NCBI RefSeq assembly: GCF_947501905.1
Contig: NZ_CANMXL010000004.1
Span: 493,560-557,559, forward strand
DNA length: 64,000 nucleotides
DNA from: an uncultured Winogradskyella sp.
GTDB taxonomy: Bacteria > Bacteroidota > Bacteroidia > Flavobacteriales > Flavobacteriaceae
Direction of reading: 5' to 3'
Part shown: in pieces, positions 35,054-43,538 of the stretch
Layout of the letters: the number at the start of each line of letters is the position of its first letter
Position numbering within the stretch: position 1 is the stretch's first letter
Notes under the pieces: generated by a model
The model's database searches: none
Seen by the model: the letters and a program-made list of their open reading frames with translations, nothing else
Told to the model about the DNA's origin: nothing
Program-made: the position numbers and the translations under genes

Positions 35054-36949
35054 ATGCATCCAATTGAAGTATTAGAGCGTTATTGGAATCATACCTCTTT
35101 TAGACCGTTTCAAGAGGAGATTATAACGTCTGTACTTGATGGTAATGATACCTTTGCATTATTACCTACTGGTGGTGGAAAATCTGTCTGTTTTCAAATT
35201 CCTGCGCTTATTAAACCCGGAATATGTATCGTCATATCACCTTTAGTAGCACTAATGCAAGATCAGGTTAGTACACTAAAACAAAAAGGTATTAAAGCCA
35301 TGTCAATTTCGGCAGGATTATCTTATTCAGATTTAGACACACAACTAGACAATTGCATTTATGGTAATTATAAATTTTTATACCTATCACCAGAGCGTTT
35401 ACAACAAACTCTAGTGCAAGAACGTATTCAACTTATGAATGTAAATCTTATAGCTGTTGATGAAGCGCATTGCATTAGTCAATGGGGAAATGATTTTAGA
35501 CCTGCATACCTGAGCATTTCAAAACTAAGAGAGCTTCAACCAACTGTTAATTGCATTGCGTTAACTGCTACTGCAAAATCTAAAGTTATAGATGATACTT
35601 TAGCGTCTTTAGATTTTATAGATGCCAAAATATTTAAAGGGTCTTTTGTTAGAGATAATATAAGCTACCAAGTCTTAAATACTGAAGATAAAAACTACCA
35701 TCTAGAATATCTTCTAAACCAAAATAAAGGCGCTTCTATTATATATGCTAGAAGCAGAAAAGCAACAGTAAATATTAGTACTTACCTTGAGTCTAAAGGA
35801 TTCGGAGTCACCTTCTATCATGGTGGCTTAACAAACATCCAAAAAACCGAACGGCTAAATCTCTGGACCAACAATCAGAAACCAATAATGGTTGCCACAA
35901 CAGCTTTTGGTATGGGAATTGATAAGGCTGATGTAAAAAGTATTATTCATTATAATTTACCCGAAAGTTTAGAAAGTTATTATCAAGAAGCAGGGCGAGC
36001 AGGGCGAAATGGCGAAAGTGCTATAGCAGTAATATTGAAGAAAAATGTAGATGAGGATAAACTTAAGTCCCAATTTTTAAGCACTTTACCTTCAATAGAC
36101 GCCATAAAATATGTTTATAAAAAATTGTGTAGCTATTTTCAGATATCTTATGGTGAAGGTCAAAACACATTACATCAACTTAATTTTAAAACGTTTTGTC
36201 ATATATACCAACTAAAAAAGACATTGACTTTTAATGCCATGAGAATTTTGGATAGTAACAGCATTATTTCATTAGATCAGCGATTCAATTTTAAAACAAC
36301 AGTTCAATTCAAAATATCAAATGCCGAAATATTCAACTATTTAGAACAAAACAAGCCTCAAAACAAACCTATAAAGGCACTTTTAAGGACTTATGGTGGT
36401 ATTTTGGATTACCCAACTAAAATAGATGTTGACCTAGTGGCTGCAAAAGCGGAAATTAGTACAAAGCAGTTTTTAGCAATTTTAAAAGATTTAGAAACTC
36501 ATAATATTATTGACTTAAATATTGCCAATACAGATTCTGAAATTACTTTTATTAAGCCACGTGAGGACGAAAAGACAATTAACCCAATTATACCTATTAT
36601 AGAGCAACAACAGCAATTAAAAAAACAACAGATACAAAGTGTCATAGATTACACAAATAATGACTCTGTTTGTAAAAGTTTGCAATTGCTAAACTATTTT
36701 GATGAAGTATCAACTGAAGATTGCGGCCATTGCTCAGTTTGTATCTCTAATAAAAAAAGCAGTCCTGCACAGCCTACAGAATCTATTAAACGAAATATAC
36801 TAGACTTATTAGAAGAAAAAGATAGGTCTTCAAGAGAATTATTAAACCATATTAAATGCAGTCAAATAGAACTATTACAAGTCTTGTCTTATCTTACAGA
36901 AGATGAAACTGTAGTTATTACTGCAAGAAACACATACAAGCTCAAATGA
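35054..36949 (+). CDS. recQ: ATP-dependent DNA helicase RecQ
   Basis: 631 residues from ATG 35054 (in-frame upstream codons lie inside the previous gene). Motifs: Walker A LLPTGGGKSVCFQIP (residues 38-44 core), DEAH box AVDEAHCISQWGNDFR, LTATAK, and motif VI QEAGRAGRNG. The RecQ zinc site is present as C..C..C (residues near STEDCGHCSVC), followed by a winged-helix-like end. An HRDC domain is not evident. It unwinds DNA in recombination and repair. Its end overlaps fmt by four bases (ATGA). Confidence 0.95.
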   Translation: MHPIEVLERYWNHTSFRPFQEEIITSVLDGNDTFALLPTGGGKSVCFQIPALIKPGICIVISPLVALMQDQVSTLKQKGIKAMSISAGLSYSDLDTQLDNCIYGNYKFLYLSPERLQQTLVQERIQLMNVNLIAVDEAHCISQWGNDFRPAYLSISKLRELQPTVNCIALTATAKSKVIDDTLASLDFIDAKIFKGSFVRDNISYQVLNTEDKNYHLEYLLNQNKGASIIYARSRKATVNISTYLESKGFGVTFYHGGLTNIQKTERLNLWTNNQKPIMVATTAFGMGIDKADVKSIIHYNLPESLESYYQEAGRAGRNGESAIAVILKKNVDEDKLKSQFLSTLPSIDAIKYVYKKLCSYFQISYGEGQNTLHQLNFKTFCHIYQLKKTLTFNAMRILDSNSIISLDQRFNFKTTVQFKISNAEIFNYLEQNKPQNKPIKALLRTYGGILDYPTKIDVDLVAAKAEISTKQFLAILKDLETHNIIDLNIANTDSEITFIKPREDEKTINPIIPIIEQQQQLKKQQIQSVIDYTNNDSVCKSLQLLNYFDEVSTEDCGHCSVCISNKKSSPAQPTESIKRNILDLLEEKDRSSRELLNHIKCSQIELLQVLSYLTEDETVVITARNTYKLK

Positions 36950-37905
36950 CAACACAAAGAGACTTAAGAATCGTTTTTATGGGAACTCCAGATTTTGCTG
37001 TAGCAACCTTAAAGAATCTTATAGACCATAATTATAATGTTGTAGGTGTAATTACTGCACCTGACAGACCTGCAGGGCGTGGGAGAAAACTAAAAGCATC
37101 GGCTGTAAAAGAATTTGCTGTAGCTAATGACTTAAAAGTTATGCAACCAACTAATCTTAAATCGGAAGCTTTTGTAGACGAATTAAAAACACTAAACGCA
37201 AACTTGCAAATTGTAGTCGCTTTTAGAATGCTACCAAAAGTAGTTTGGCAAATGCCAGAATACGGCACATTTAATTTGCATGCTTCTCTCCTACCTAATT
37301 ACCGAGGCGCTGCACCAATACATTGGGCTATTATTAACGGAGAAAAGAAAACTGGTGTTACAACCTTCTTTATTGATGAAAAAATAGATACAGGTGCTAT
37401 TATAATGAAAGAAGAAACAGATATTGCAGATAATGAAACGGTTGGTGAGTTACACGACAAATTAATGGCTATTGGAAGTAACTTAGTTATTAAAACCGTA
37501 AAACAAATTGAAGCGGATAATGCCAGCACAACAATACAGCCAAAAGACAAAAATCTAAAAACGGCTTTCAAACTCAATAGATATAATTGCAAAATAGATT
37601 GGAATCAAAATATAGCTCATATATATAATAAGATACGTGGGCTAAATCCATTCCCAACAGCTTGGTGTTATTTAGACAATGGCGACAAGGAACTTATGCC
37701 TGTAAAAGTATATGCAGTTTCAAAACTATTAGCATTACATAATTATGAAAATGGTACTATTAAAATTTCAGAAAATGAAATAAAAGTGGCATGTAAAAAT
37801 GGATATATCAAAGTTGAAGAATTACAGCTTCCAAACAAGCGAAAAATGGATTCAAAATCTTTATTAAATGGTTTTGAATTTGATAAAAATGCAAAAATGC
37901 TCTAA
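36946..37905 (+). CDS. fmt: methionyl-tRNA formyltransferase
   Basis: 319 residues. FMGTPDFAVATLKNL at the start, the formyl-folate site with LHASLLPNYRGAAPIHWAI (Asn/His/Asp catalytic region) and FFIDEKIDTGAI are diagnostic. It formylates initiator Met-tRNA with 10-formyl-THF. Four-base overlap with recQ suggests translational coupling. Confidence 0.97.
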   Translation: MTTQRDLRIVFMGTPDFAVATLKNLIDHNYNVVGVITAPDRPAGRGRKLKASAVKEFAVANDLKVMQPTNLKSEAFVDELKTLNANLQIVVAFRMLPKVVWQMPEYGTFNLHASLLPNYRGAAPIHWAIINGEKKTGVTTFFIDEKIDTGAIIMKEETDIADNETVGELHDKLMAIGSNLVIKTVKQIEADNASTTIQPKDKNLKTAFKLNRYNCKIDWNQNIAHIYNKIRGLNPFPTAWCYLDNGDKELMPVKVYAVSKLLALHNYENGTIKISENEIKVACKNGYIKVEELQLPNKRKMDSKSLLNGFEFDKNAKML

Positions 37906-38009
37906 ACCCTTATTCTCATTAGGTTTCAGTAAAAAATCGATAAAATGCACACCTTTATTAACAAATGCAATAAGTTATTAACAAAACCCCGTATTTACTA
38001 GGCTATTAC

Positions 38010-38039
38010 TTGCATGAACGGATTATACGTATAAATTTG
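38010..38039 (+). promoter_or_regulatory. promoter of the HU gene
   Basis: TTG at 38010-38012 and a perfect TAAATTTG at 38032-38039, 19 bp apart, the textbook Bacteroidota -33/-7 pair. The 60-bp leader to the ATG is AT-rich. Confidence 0.8.
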
Positions 38040-38099
38040 TTACAGATTTTAACATTTATGTTGAAAACCTAATATTTAACAATTTAAATTTAACATTTT

Positions 38100-38372
38100 A
38101 TGAACAAAACAGATTTAATCAACAGCATGGCTGAAAATGCAGGTATTACTAAAGCTGCAGCTAAGAAAGCATTAGACGGATTATTAATTGATATCGAAGG
38201 ATCTTTACAAAAGGGTAACCGTGTATCATTAGTAGGTTTCGGTTCTTGGTCAGTTACTAGAAGAGCTGCTAGAGACGGAAGAAATCCTCAAACAGGGAAG
38301 ACAATAAAAATCAAAGCGAAAAATGTAGTAAAGTTTAAGGCAGGTTCTGACTTAAGCGATGCTGTAAACTAA
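38100..38372 (+). CDS. HU-family DNA-binding protein
   Basis: 90 residues, full HU length. MNKTDLINSMAENAGITKAAAKKAL and VSLVGFGSWSVTRRAARDGRNPQTGK (each in parts) are the HU/IHF signature, including the beta-arm with the conserved Arg-Asn-Pro. A nucleoid protein that bends and compacts DNA. Monocistronic with a strong promoter and terminator, as expected for high expression. Confidence 0.97.
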   Translation: MNKTDLINSMAENAGITKAAAKKALDGLLIDIEGSLQKGNRVSLVGFGSWSVTRRAARDGRNPQTGKTIKIKAKNVVKFKAGSDLSDAVN

Positions 38373-38393
38373 GCTTAATTTGTTTAAGATATT

Positions 38394-38421
38394 AAAGCCT
38401 GCTGCACAGCAGGCTTTTTTT
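38394..38421 (+). terminator. rho-independent terminator of the HU gene
   Basis: AAAGCCTGCTG-CA-CAGCAGGCTTTTTTT, perfect stem followed by a T-run. Confidence 0.95.
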
Positions 38422-38502
38422 ATGATATAAAATTGACTTTCAAAATAATTGTGTATCTAAAAAAAAATATTAACTTTAAGTAGCATTAATCCTACATCAA
38501 TC

Positions 38503-39057
38503 GTGAAGAAACCAGAAAAAGGGAGTTTACTAATTGCTGAACCATCTATTATTGGAGACTTATCTTTCAATAGAGCAGTTATTCTTTTGGCGGATCACAA
38601 CAACCTAGGCTCAGTAGGGTTCATTCTCAACAAAAAGTTAGATTATAATCTTAAAGACCTTATAGAAGGGACAGATTCTGAACTTCCTGTATACAATGGT
38701 GGTCCAGTTGAACAAGATAATCTCTATTTTATTCATAAATCACCTGAATTAATACCTAATAGTATTGAAATTTCTCAAGGTATTTTTTGGGGAGGCGACT
38801 TTAGTACCGTTCTGGAGTTAATTAATTCTAGTAAAATCACTTCGGAGGATATCAAATTTTTCTTAGGATATTCTGGATGGGAAGAAAAACAACTCAAAGA
38901 CGAATTAGATTCACATGCATGGTTTGTTTCTAAAAACACCTATGACAACAGTATTATATCTAAATGCTGTAATGAGTTTTGGAAAGAAAAAATGCTAGAA
39001 CTTGGTGGTGAATATTCCATTTGGTCTAATGCGCCTGAAAACCCAAGCTATAATTAA
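38503..39057 (+). CDS. yqgE: YqgE/AlgH (UPF0301) family protein
   Basis: 184 residues from GTG 38503; no ATG is available in front of the conserved KGSLLIAEPSIIGDLSF. The other family segments are present: NRAVILLADHNNLGSVGFILNK and YNGGPVEQDNLYFIH, and the later FLGYSGWEEKQLKDEL. A cytosolic protein of unknown biochemical role. It runs convergently into the aminotransferase gene, with a 4-bp overlap of the two stop regions. Confidence 0.92.
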   Translation: MKKPEKGSLLIAEPSIIGDLSFNRAVILLADHNNLGSVGFILNKKLDYNLKDLIEGTDSELPVYNGGPVEQDNLYFIHKSPELIPNSIEISQGIFWGGDFSTVLELINSSKITSEDIKFFLGYSGWEEKQLKDELDSHAWFVSKNTYDNSIISKCCNEFWKEKMLELGGEYSIWSNAPENPSYN

Positions 39058-39905
39058 GCCAAGCGAAGTTTTACATTTAGCATTTTAATAATTTCCGTCG
39101 CAATAGTATTTGCATATTTCTTTTTACGATACTGACCAATTGACTGAATACCAACTATAGTATTGGTCATAAAAAGTTCATCAGCTTTTTGAAGCTCAAA
39201 GGGTGAGATTGAAGCTTCTTCTATAGTATAATTAGGATTGTTTTGCAATAACGCTAAGATTTGTTTTCGCATTACACCTTTTAAACAGCCATCTTCCAAA
39301 GGAGGTGTTTTAATTGTGTCTCCTTTTACTAAAAACAAATTCCCATTCAAAGTTTCTATGACACTTTTACTAGTATTTAAAACCAAACAATTGTCCAACC
39401 CGTTTTCTTTTGCGTAGATACTTCCAATAACCTGAATAGCTTTATTGTTAGATTTCAATCCAGAAAGCAGACCAGGAGCCATGTAATAATCCTTGTACAA
39501 ATCCACAACATAATTATCAAAGGAATTTACAGGATAGAAAGGATTACTCAACGTTTCTGCTACAATATTATAAGCTACCGAACTATCTTCATCAGGCATA
39601 TATTTACCACCTTCTCCTCTATCTACATTAAGCCTTACTCTAGCGGAACTTTGCAATAAATCATTTGCTTCAACAGTTTTTAGAATCTCCCCTTCAAGAA
39701 ATTCCATCGTAAAAGTCATAGGGATTTCCATACGTAAAATGCGCATGGATGCCATTAATCTAAAATAATGATCTTCGAAAAAAAAGATCTTGCCATTGAC
39801 GACTTTAAGAGTTTCAAATAAGGCATCGCCATACTTGTATCCTCTATTCTCTATTGAAATTTTAGCGTCTTGTAGGCTTATTAAATTCCCGTTTATATTT
39901 ATCAT
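39054..39905 (-). CDS. class IV PLP-dependent aminotransferase (PabC/BCAT fold)
   Basis: 283 residues. RGYKYGDALFETLKV, an Arg/Leu-rich segment (FRLMASMRILRM), GLKSNNKAIQ with the likely PLP lysine, and SIYAKENGLDNCLVLN are typical of fold-IV enzymes such as aminodeoxychorismate lyase and branched-chain/D-amino acid aminotransferases. The C-terminal FMTNTIVGIQSI fits ADC lyase or BCAT. ADC lyase (folate pathway) is possible but the substrate cannot be fixed from sequence. Confidence 0.88.
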   Translation of the reverse strand: MININGNLISLQDAKISIENRGYKYGDALFETLKVVNGKIFFFEDHYFRLMASMRILRMEIPMTFTMEFLEGEILKTVEANDLLQSSARVRLNVDRGEGGKYMPDEDSSVAYNIVAETLSNPFYPVNSFDNYVVDLYKDYYMAPGLLSGLKSNNKAIQVIGSIYAKENGLDNCLVLNTSKSVIETLNGNLFLVKGDTIKTPPLEDGCLKGVMRKQILALLQNNPNYTIEEASISPFELQKADELFMTNTIVGIQSIGQYRKKKYANTIATEIIKMLNVKLRLA

Positions 39906-39922
39906 AAAAAAATCCCGAATAA

Positions 39923-39938
39923 TCCCGATAACTATCGG
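39923..39938. repeat. short REP-like hairpin
   Basis: CCCGATAACTATCGGG, a near-perfect palindrome just upstream of the aminotransferase gene. CCCGATAG...CTATCGGG hairpins are recurrent in Bacteroidota intergenic DNA. Confidence 0.55.
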
Positions 39939-39974
39939 GAGGGGACAAAGATAAGATTTGTATGTATTAATCGT

Positions 39975-40367
39975 TTACGCCGATCCTAAAACTTGCTTCA
40001 AACTTCCAATCATATTCTCCCATAACATTTTTGATTCTTCAATTTCATCTTCTTCTGAAAAATCTGTAACCATTAATGATACATCTTTTGTAATTTCATC
40101 TACTTGGATTCTTATTTCAAAATAACAAGAATTACCATCTTCTTCATCTTCTAACCAACGAAATTTTACACGTTCAGCACTTTTTTTAAGCAATAATTTT
40201 GCTTGTTCTTCACTACCATCCCAAATAAAAGTAAACAGTTCTCCTCTACTATTTACGTTATCTGCATACCACTCTGATAAGCCAGATGGTGTTGATATAT
40301 ATTGAAATAATAATTGCGGAGATGCGTGTATTGGGAATTCTAATTCGTACTTAATTTTATCGTCCAT
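39975..40367 (-). CDS. START-like (SRPBCC) domain protein
   Basis: 130 residues. FPIHASPQLLFQYISTPSGL and EWYADNVNSRGELFTFIWDG match the START_2/START-like family of Bacteroidota, a ligand-binding fold; the second half is strongly acidic (LEDEEDGN, SEEDEIEESK). Soluble and cytosolic. It may be cotranscribed with the downstream aminotransferase (70-bp gap with a hairpin). Confidence 0.88.
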   Translation of the reverse strand: MDDKIKYELEFPIHASPQLLFQYISTPSGLSEWYADNVNSRGELFTFIWDGSEEQAKLLLKKSAERVKFRWLEDEEDGNSCYFEIRIQVDEITKDVSLMVTDFSEEDEIEESKMLWENMIGSLKQVLGSA

Positions 40368-40453
40368 GTAAGTGATATATTATGAGCTCAATATATACAA
40401 TTATGATTCAATTCAAAACTTTAAACTAAATTTATTTTTTTAGAATCTTAAGT

Positions 40454-40483
40454 TTGTCATAGCGGAATTTGTTTTTATATTTG
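40454..40483 (+). promoter_or_regulatory. promoter of tRNA-Met
   Basis: TTG at 40454-40456 and a perfect TATATTTG at 40476-40483 with 19-bp spacing, 11 bp before the tRNA. Confidence 0.8.
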
Positions 40484-40494
40484 CACCCGCAAAC

Positions 40495-40568
40495 GGCGAG
40501 GTAGCTCAGTTGGTTAGAGCGTCGGATTCATAACCCGGAGGTCTCGAGTTCAAATCTCGATCTCGCTA
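40495..40568 (+). tRNA. tRNA-Met (CAT)
   Basis: 74 nt, cloverleaf read by eye: acceptor GGCGAGG with TCTCGCT (G-U at the first and last pairs), D stem GCTC/GAGC, anticodon loop TTCATAA, T arm TCGAG-TTCAAAT-CTCGA, discriminator A, CCA not encoded. The anticodon stem has one A-C mismatch at its base. It serves as the insertion site of the island to its right. Elongator Met is likely; an Ile2 tRNA (lysidine-modified CAT) cannot be excluded. Confidence 0.9.
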
Positions 40569-40571
40569 CAA
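40545..40571 (+). other. left attachment-type repeat (tRNA 3' end)
   Basis: CGAGTTCAAATCTCGATCTC plus GCTACAA, lying in the T arm and acceptor of tRNA-Met. The right copy differs at two positions. Confidence 0.65.
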
Positions 40572-40590
40572 AGAAACCATCCATTTAATC

Positions 40591-40625
40591 AAGAGTTTTT
40601 AGTTTATCTATAAACTCTTTTTTTA
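40591..40625 (+). terminator. rho-independent terminator after tRNA-Met
   Basis: AAGAGTTT / AAACTCTT stem followed by a run of T. Confidence 0.7.
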
Positions 40626-40738
40626 TTTTGAGACCTGTAAACGTAAACCATTAGAAAACCAATTTACGAACAATTATATTAATTAAGGATAGCGTTTAAC
40701 ACATAGAGAGTGCTTAAAGTATAATCAAATCTTTTAGA

Positions 40739-41555
40739 TTAATAGTCAAAAGGACTGGTAATATTTAGTAGTGTAGGTTCTGTGACTTGTGTGTAAATCA
40801 TAGTTGTCTTAATGGAATTATGTCCCAATAGTTTTTGAATCACCCGAATATCAGTTCCTTTCTCTAAAAGATGTGTAGCATAACTATGTCTTAAGTATGA
40901 GCAGTAATTTGTTTTTTAATCTTCGTCCTTTTTGCAGCAGCTTTTAAGAGTTTGTTGAAACTAGATGAGGAGTACTTTCCTCCTTTTTGCCCCTCGAACA
41001 AGTATTGTTTTGGTAAAAACTCTTTGTAGTAAATTCGAAGTATTTCCAGAACTCTTCTGGATAATGGAACAATCCTATCCTTGTTTCCTTTAGCCGATTT
41101 TAAGTGTATGACCATTCGTGATGAGTCTATATCAGCAATTTTCAAATCAATAAGTTCTCCCACCCTTAGTCCAGCACTATAGGTCAGAGCAATCATACTT
41201 TTGTGCTTAATGTTTTTAGTGTTTACAATAATCGCAAGAATATCTTCTTTAGCTATGATTACTGGGAGTTTATTTGGTTTTCTACTTGGAAATAGGAATC
41301 CAAATTAATGTTCTCTCGAAACATTTCCTTATAGTAAAGCTTTAATGCCATAGCTATTTGTTTCTGATAGGAATAAGAAACTTTTTTAGTATGAACCATA
41401 TGATAAAAATATCTATGCAACTCTGATTCGTCGACTTTATTTAAAGGCTTTTTGAAAAAGCTTTGGGTCATCTTAATAATCGATGAATAGCTATCAATAG
41501 TATTTTTACTATACCGTTTAACTTCTAATATTTTCACAAAATCAGGAACTGACAT
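40739..41555 (-). pseudogene. tyrosine recombinase/integrase, two frameshifts
   Basis: Three adjacent frames join into one protein of about 272 residues: an N-terminal SAM-like core-binding domain (41555 down to about 41270; RYSKNTIDSYSSIIKMT), a catalytic domain (to about 40900; YSAGLRVGELIDLKI, KGNKDRIVPLS, ITAHT), and its end in a third frame ([34 protein letters not shown]). All catalytic residues (Arg, Lys, His-x-x-Arg, His, Tyr) are encoded, but a single base seems missing near 41270 and another near 40897, where ACTTAAGACAT should read ACTTTAAGACAT. Unlike IntI proteins it has no inserted segment before the HTLRH motif. It is transcribed away from the array, like an integron integrase. 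Confidence 0.85.
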
Positions 41556-41644
41556 ATTAATGTAAATATACCTAATAATTACAAAAAAGTATTATTTTTA
41601 TTCCGATAAAGACAGATATAAAGACTATTCTTTATATCCAGTAG
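41556..41644. other. attI-like position between integrase and first cassette
   Basis: 89 bp of AT-rich DNA between the recombinase start and the first cassette boundary (GTTGTAACA at 41644). In an integron the attI site and the integrase and cassette promoters would lie here. No individual motif can be assigned. Confidence 0.35.
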
Positions 41645-41676
41645 TTGTAACACATTTAGCCAATCTGTATTTATAA

Positions 41677-42114
41677 ATGAAAAAATATTTAACATTAATT
41701 TTACCCATAATATTCTTATCAAATTGTGAAAATAAAAAAGCAATTAATGAAAATGAAATAAGGGATATTTTTAACTCAACATTATACGTTATGGTATCTG
41801 TTGGAGAAAGCAACAATAGTTTTCATCCTAATTTACACTTGTTCAAAGATAGTAATAAACAACCCTTTTTCCCTATTTATACGAGCAGAGAAAAAGTATT
41901 GGAAACCGAAATGATTATGCCTGATACTTTTCCGAGTAATGGAATAATTATTGCTCTAACATCACATGATGAGATGACTTATAAAATAAATTATTCCACA
42001 AAAGACGAAATTGAAATTAAAGGAAAACAATTAAAAAAAATCCTGAAGAATGAGATTGAGAAATTCAAAAAAAATAACGCTGAAATTTTAGAAGGAATTA
42101 TTCTAAATAAATAA
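41677..42114 (+). CDS. cassette lipoprotein, array B cassette 1
   Basis: 145 residues with a lipobox LSNC (Cys about residue 17). The mature domain contains SVGESNNSFHPNLHLF, KQPFFPIYTSREKVLE and IIIALTSHDEMTYK; the FPIYTS segment resembles SseB-like domains, but weakly. Ends in a Lys-rich helix. Flanked by GTTGTAACA before and the exact complement TGTTACAAC after. Function unknown. Confidence 0.7.
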   Translation: MKKYLTLILPIIFLSNCENKKAINENEIRDIFNSTLYVMVSVGESNNSFHPNLHLFKDSNKQPFFPIYTSREKVLETEMIMPDTFPSNGIIIALTSHDEMTYKINYSTKDEIEIKGKQLKKILKNEIEKFKKNNAEILEGIILNK

Positions 42115-42118
42115 AACT

Positions 42119-42256
42119 TGTTACAACAATATATAACCGCAATTACGGCGGATTCGACTACGTCCAAATCCACTCGGAATTGCTAAAGCCTATTCTAAAC
42201 CGAAAATTAACGCATATTAACCCGTAACTGGCGGTTATACGAGACCGTTAGCTGTA
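42119..42256 (+). repeat. attC-like site B1
   Basis: TGTTACAAC-AATATATAACCGC ... GGCGGTTATACGAGACC-GTTAGCTGTA. The long inner stem TATAACCGC/GCGGTTATA and ATTACGG/CCGTAAC defines sub-family II (also B5 and B9). The left end complements the start of cassette 1, the right end is the start of cassette 2. Confidence 0.75.
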
Positions 42257-42293
42257 ATTTAAAAAAAATCGAAAAAGTAAATTAACCTTTGGA

Positions 42294-43289
42294 ATGAAAG
42301 AAATATTTGATTTTGAAAATCTTGATGAATTAGAGAGTTATTTACTAGAAAAAAGCGACATTAAAAGCTTACGAAAAACCCTTTTCAACCAATTTTTAAA
42401 ATATTCTGAATACAAAAATGCTGAAGAATGGAATAAAGCTGTAGTAATATGCGAAAGTCTTGCTATTATTGGATGGGACAACCACGAACCTTTAGAGGCT
42501 TTGAGAGGAATGTTTTTTAACGGAAACCCTATGACATATTTCCTCAATAAATTTGGACAACCTCGTTTTGTAGATGCCATATGGTCAAAAAGGGTAAATG
42601 GATTTACAATGGAACAAGGAAGAACGAGTTATCACTTTAGTCCTGACGATATCAACAAGAAGAAAACAATTTTATCAGATTATCCGACAAAATTAGAAAT
42701 TCAAGATATTAAACTTAAAAGTCAACGAAATTGGATTCCTAAAAACCCGATTTGGATTGAAAGAGGGATAAGTAATTGTTATGAAAATTCAAAAGAGGTT
42801 ATTGAGTCTTTAAATAAAGAGCTTCAATTGGAATTAAATAAAGAAATGCAACCTGAAAAATATGGCAGAAAGATTAATCGAATTATTCTAAATTGCTCTT
42901 TTAGTTTTTTTGACAATGACCATTGTAAAACGAACTATATCATAAGCGAAAGTGATAAAAAATTAACGAGTAAAAACGCCTATATTGAAATACACAAAAT
43001 GTTTCCAAAAAAGGAAATAGAAGAAAATGGTTATTACTTAAGAAATAGATATGTATTTGGACCTTTTAGAAAAGATACTGGGAATATGAAAATAACAATA
43101 CATTTTGAAAAGGAGTTTAGCGAATTAAGTCATTCTGAACAGAGAATTAAACTATCTGAATATTTTTTATTTGCATTAAATAAAACCATAGAAAAATTGA
43201 AAAAGAAAAAAATGGACTATAATTTTGAATTAATGCTCAATGATTTTAGTTGCATTCTAAATAATTGGACGAATAAAAACTACAGCTAA
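42294..43289 (+). CDS. cassette hypothetical protein, array B cassette 2
   Basis: 331 residues, soluble. The N-terminal 120 residues are helical and Trp/Glu-rich (EEWNKAVVICESLAIIGWDNH, EPLEALRGMFFNGNP), and the C-terminal half is alpha/beta with GYYLRNRYVFGPFRKD and FALNKTIEKLKKKK. I recognise no family. Flanked by GTTAGCTGTA and the exact complement TACAGCTAAC, so it is a complete single-gene cassette. Confidence 0.7.
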   Translation: MKEIFDFENLDELESYLLEKSDIKSLRKTLFNQFLKYSEYKNAEEWNKAVVICESLAIIGWDNHEPLEALRGMFFNGNPMTYFLNKFGQPRFVDAIWSKRVNGFTMEQGRTSYHFSPDDINKKKTILSDYPTKLEIQDIKLKSQRNWIPKNPIWIERGISNCYENSKEVIESLNKELQLELNKEMQPEKYGRKINRIILNCSFSFFDNDHCKTNYIISESDKKLTSKNAYIEIHKMFPKKEIEENGYYLRNRYVFGPFRKDTGNMKITIHFEKEFSELSHSEQRIKLSEYFLFALNKTIEKLKKKKMDYNFELMLNDFSCILNNWTNKNYS

Positions 43290-43526
43290 CAACGTGTATA
43301 GCTCATTGCTAATCAGTTTCTTAATCCAAGTTAAGGCTTATTTGGAAAGTCGCCAAATTTTTAAATTTACTGTCGTTTTTATTTTATATTTTGGTAGCAG
43401 TAGTCCTTCGGTAGACGATTTCCAGTAAAAAGATAAATAGTAAAATTTAAAAATCTGGCTTGTGCCTAAACCGAAAAATAATCGCTAATTTGCACGCAAC
43501 GAGCCATACACAACACCGTTAGGTAC
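43281..43526 (+). repeat. attC-like site B2 (long)
   Basis: TACAGCTAAC-AACGTGTATAGC on the left, GAGCCATACACAACACC-GTTAGGTAC on the right; about 245 bp, longer than the others because of a large central part. Sub-family III arms (GTGTATAG/CATACAC). The 5' end overlaps the last codons of cassette gene 2. Confidence 0.7.
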
Positions 43527-43538
43527 AATCTGAAAAAA

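Noticed and set aside
40891..41555. Two separate small recombinase genes on the minus strand
   Set aside because: The N-terminal and C-terminal parts join with a third frame (40739-40900) into one tyrosine recombinase; each piece alone lacks essential motifs.
40739..41555. Calling the recombinase IntI outright
   Set aside because: The inserted segment typical of IntI before the HTLRH motif is absent; only its position and orientation are integron-like.
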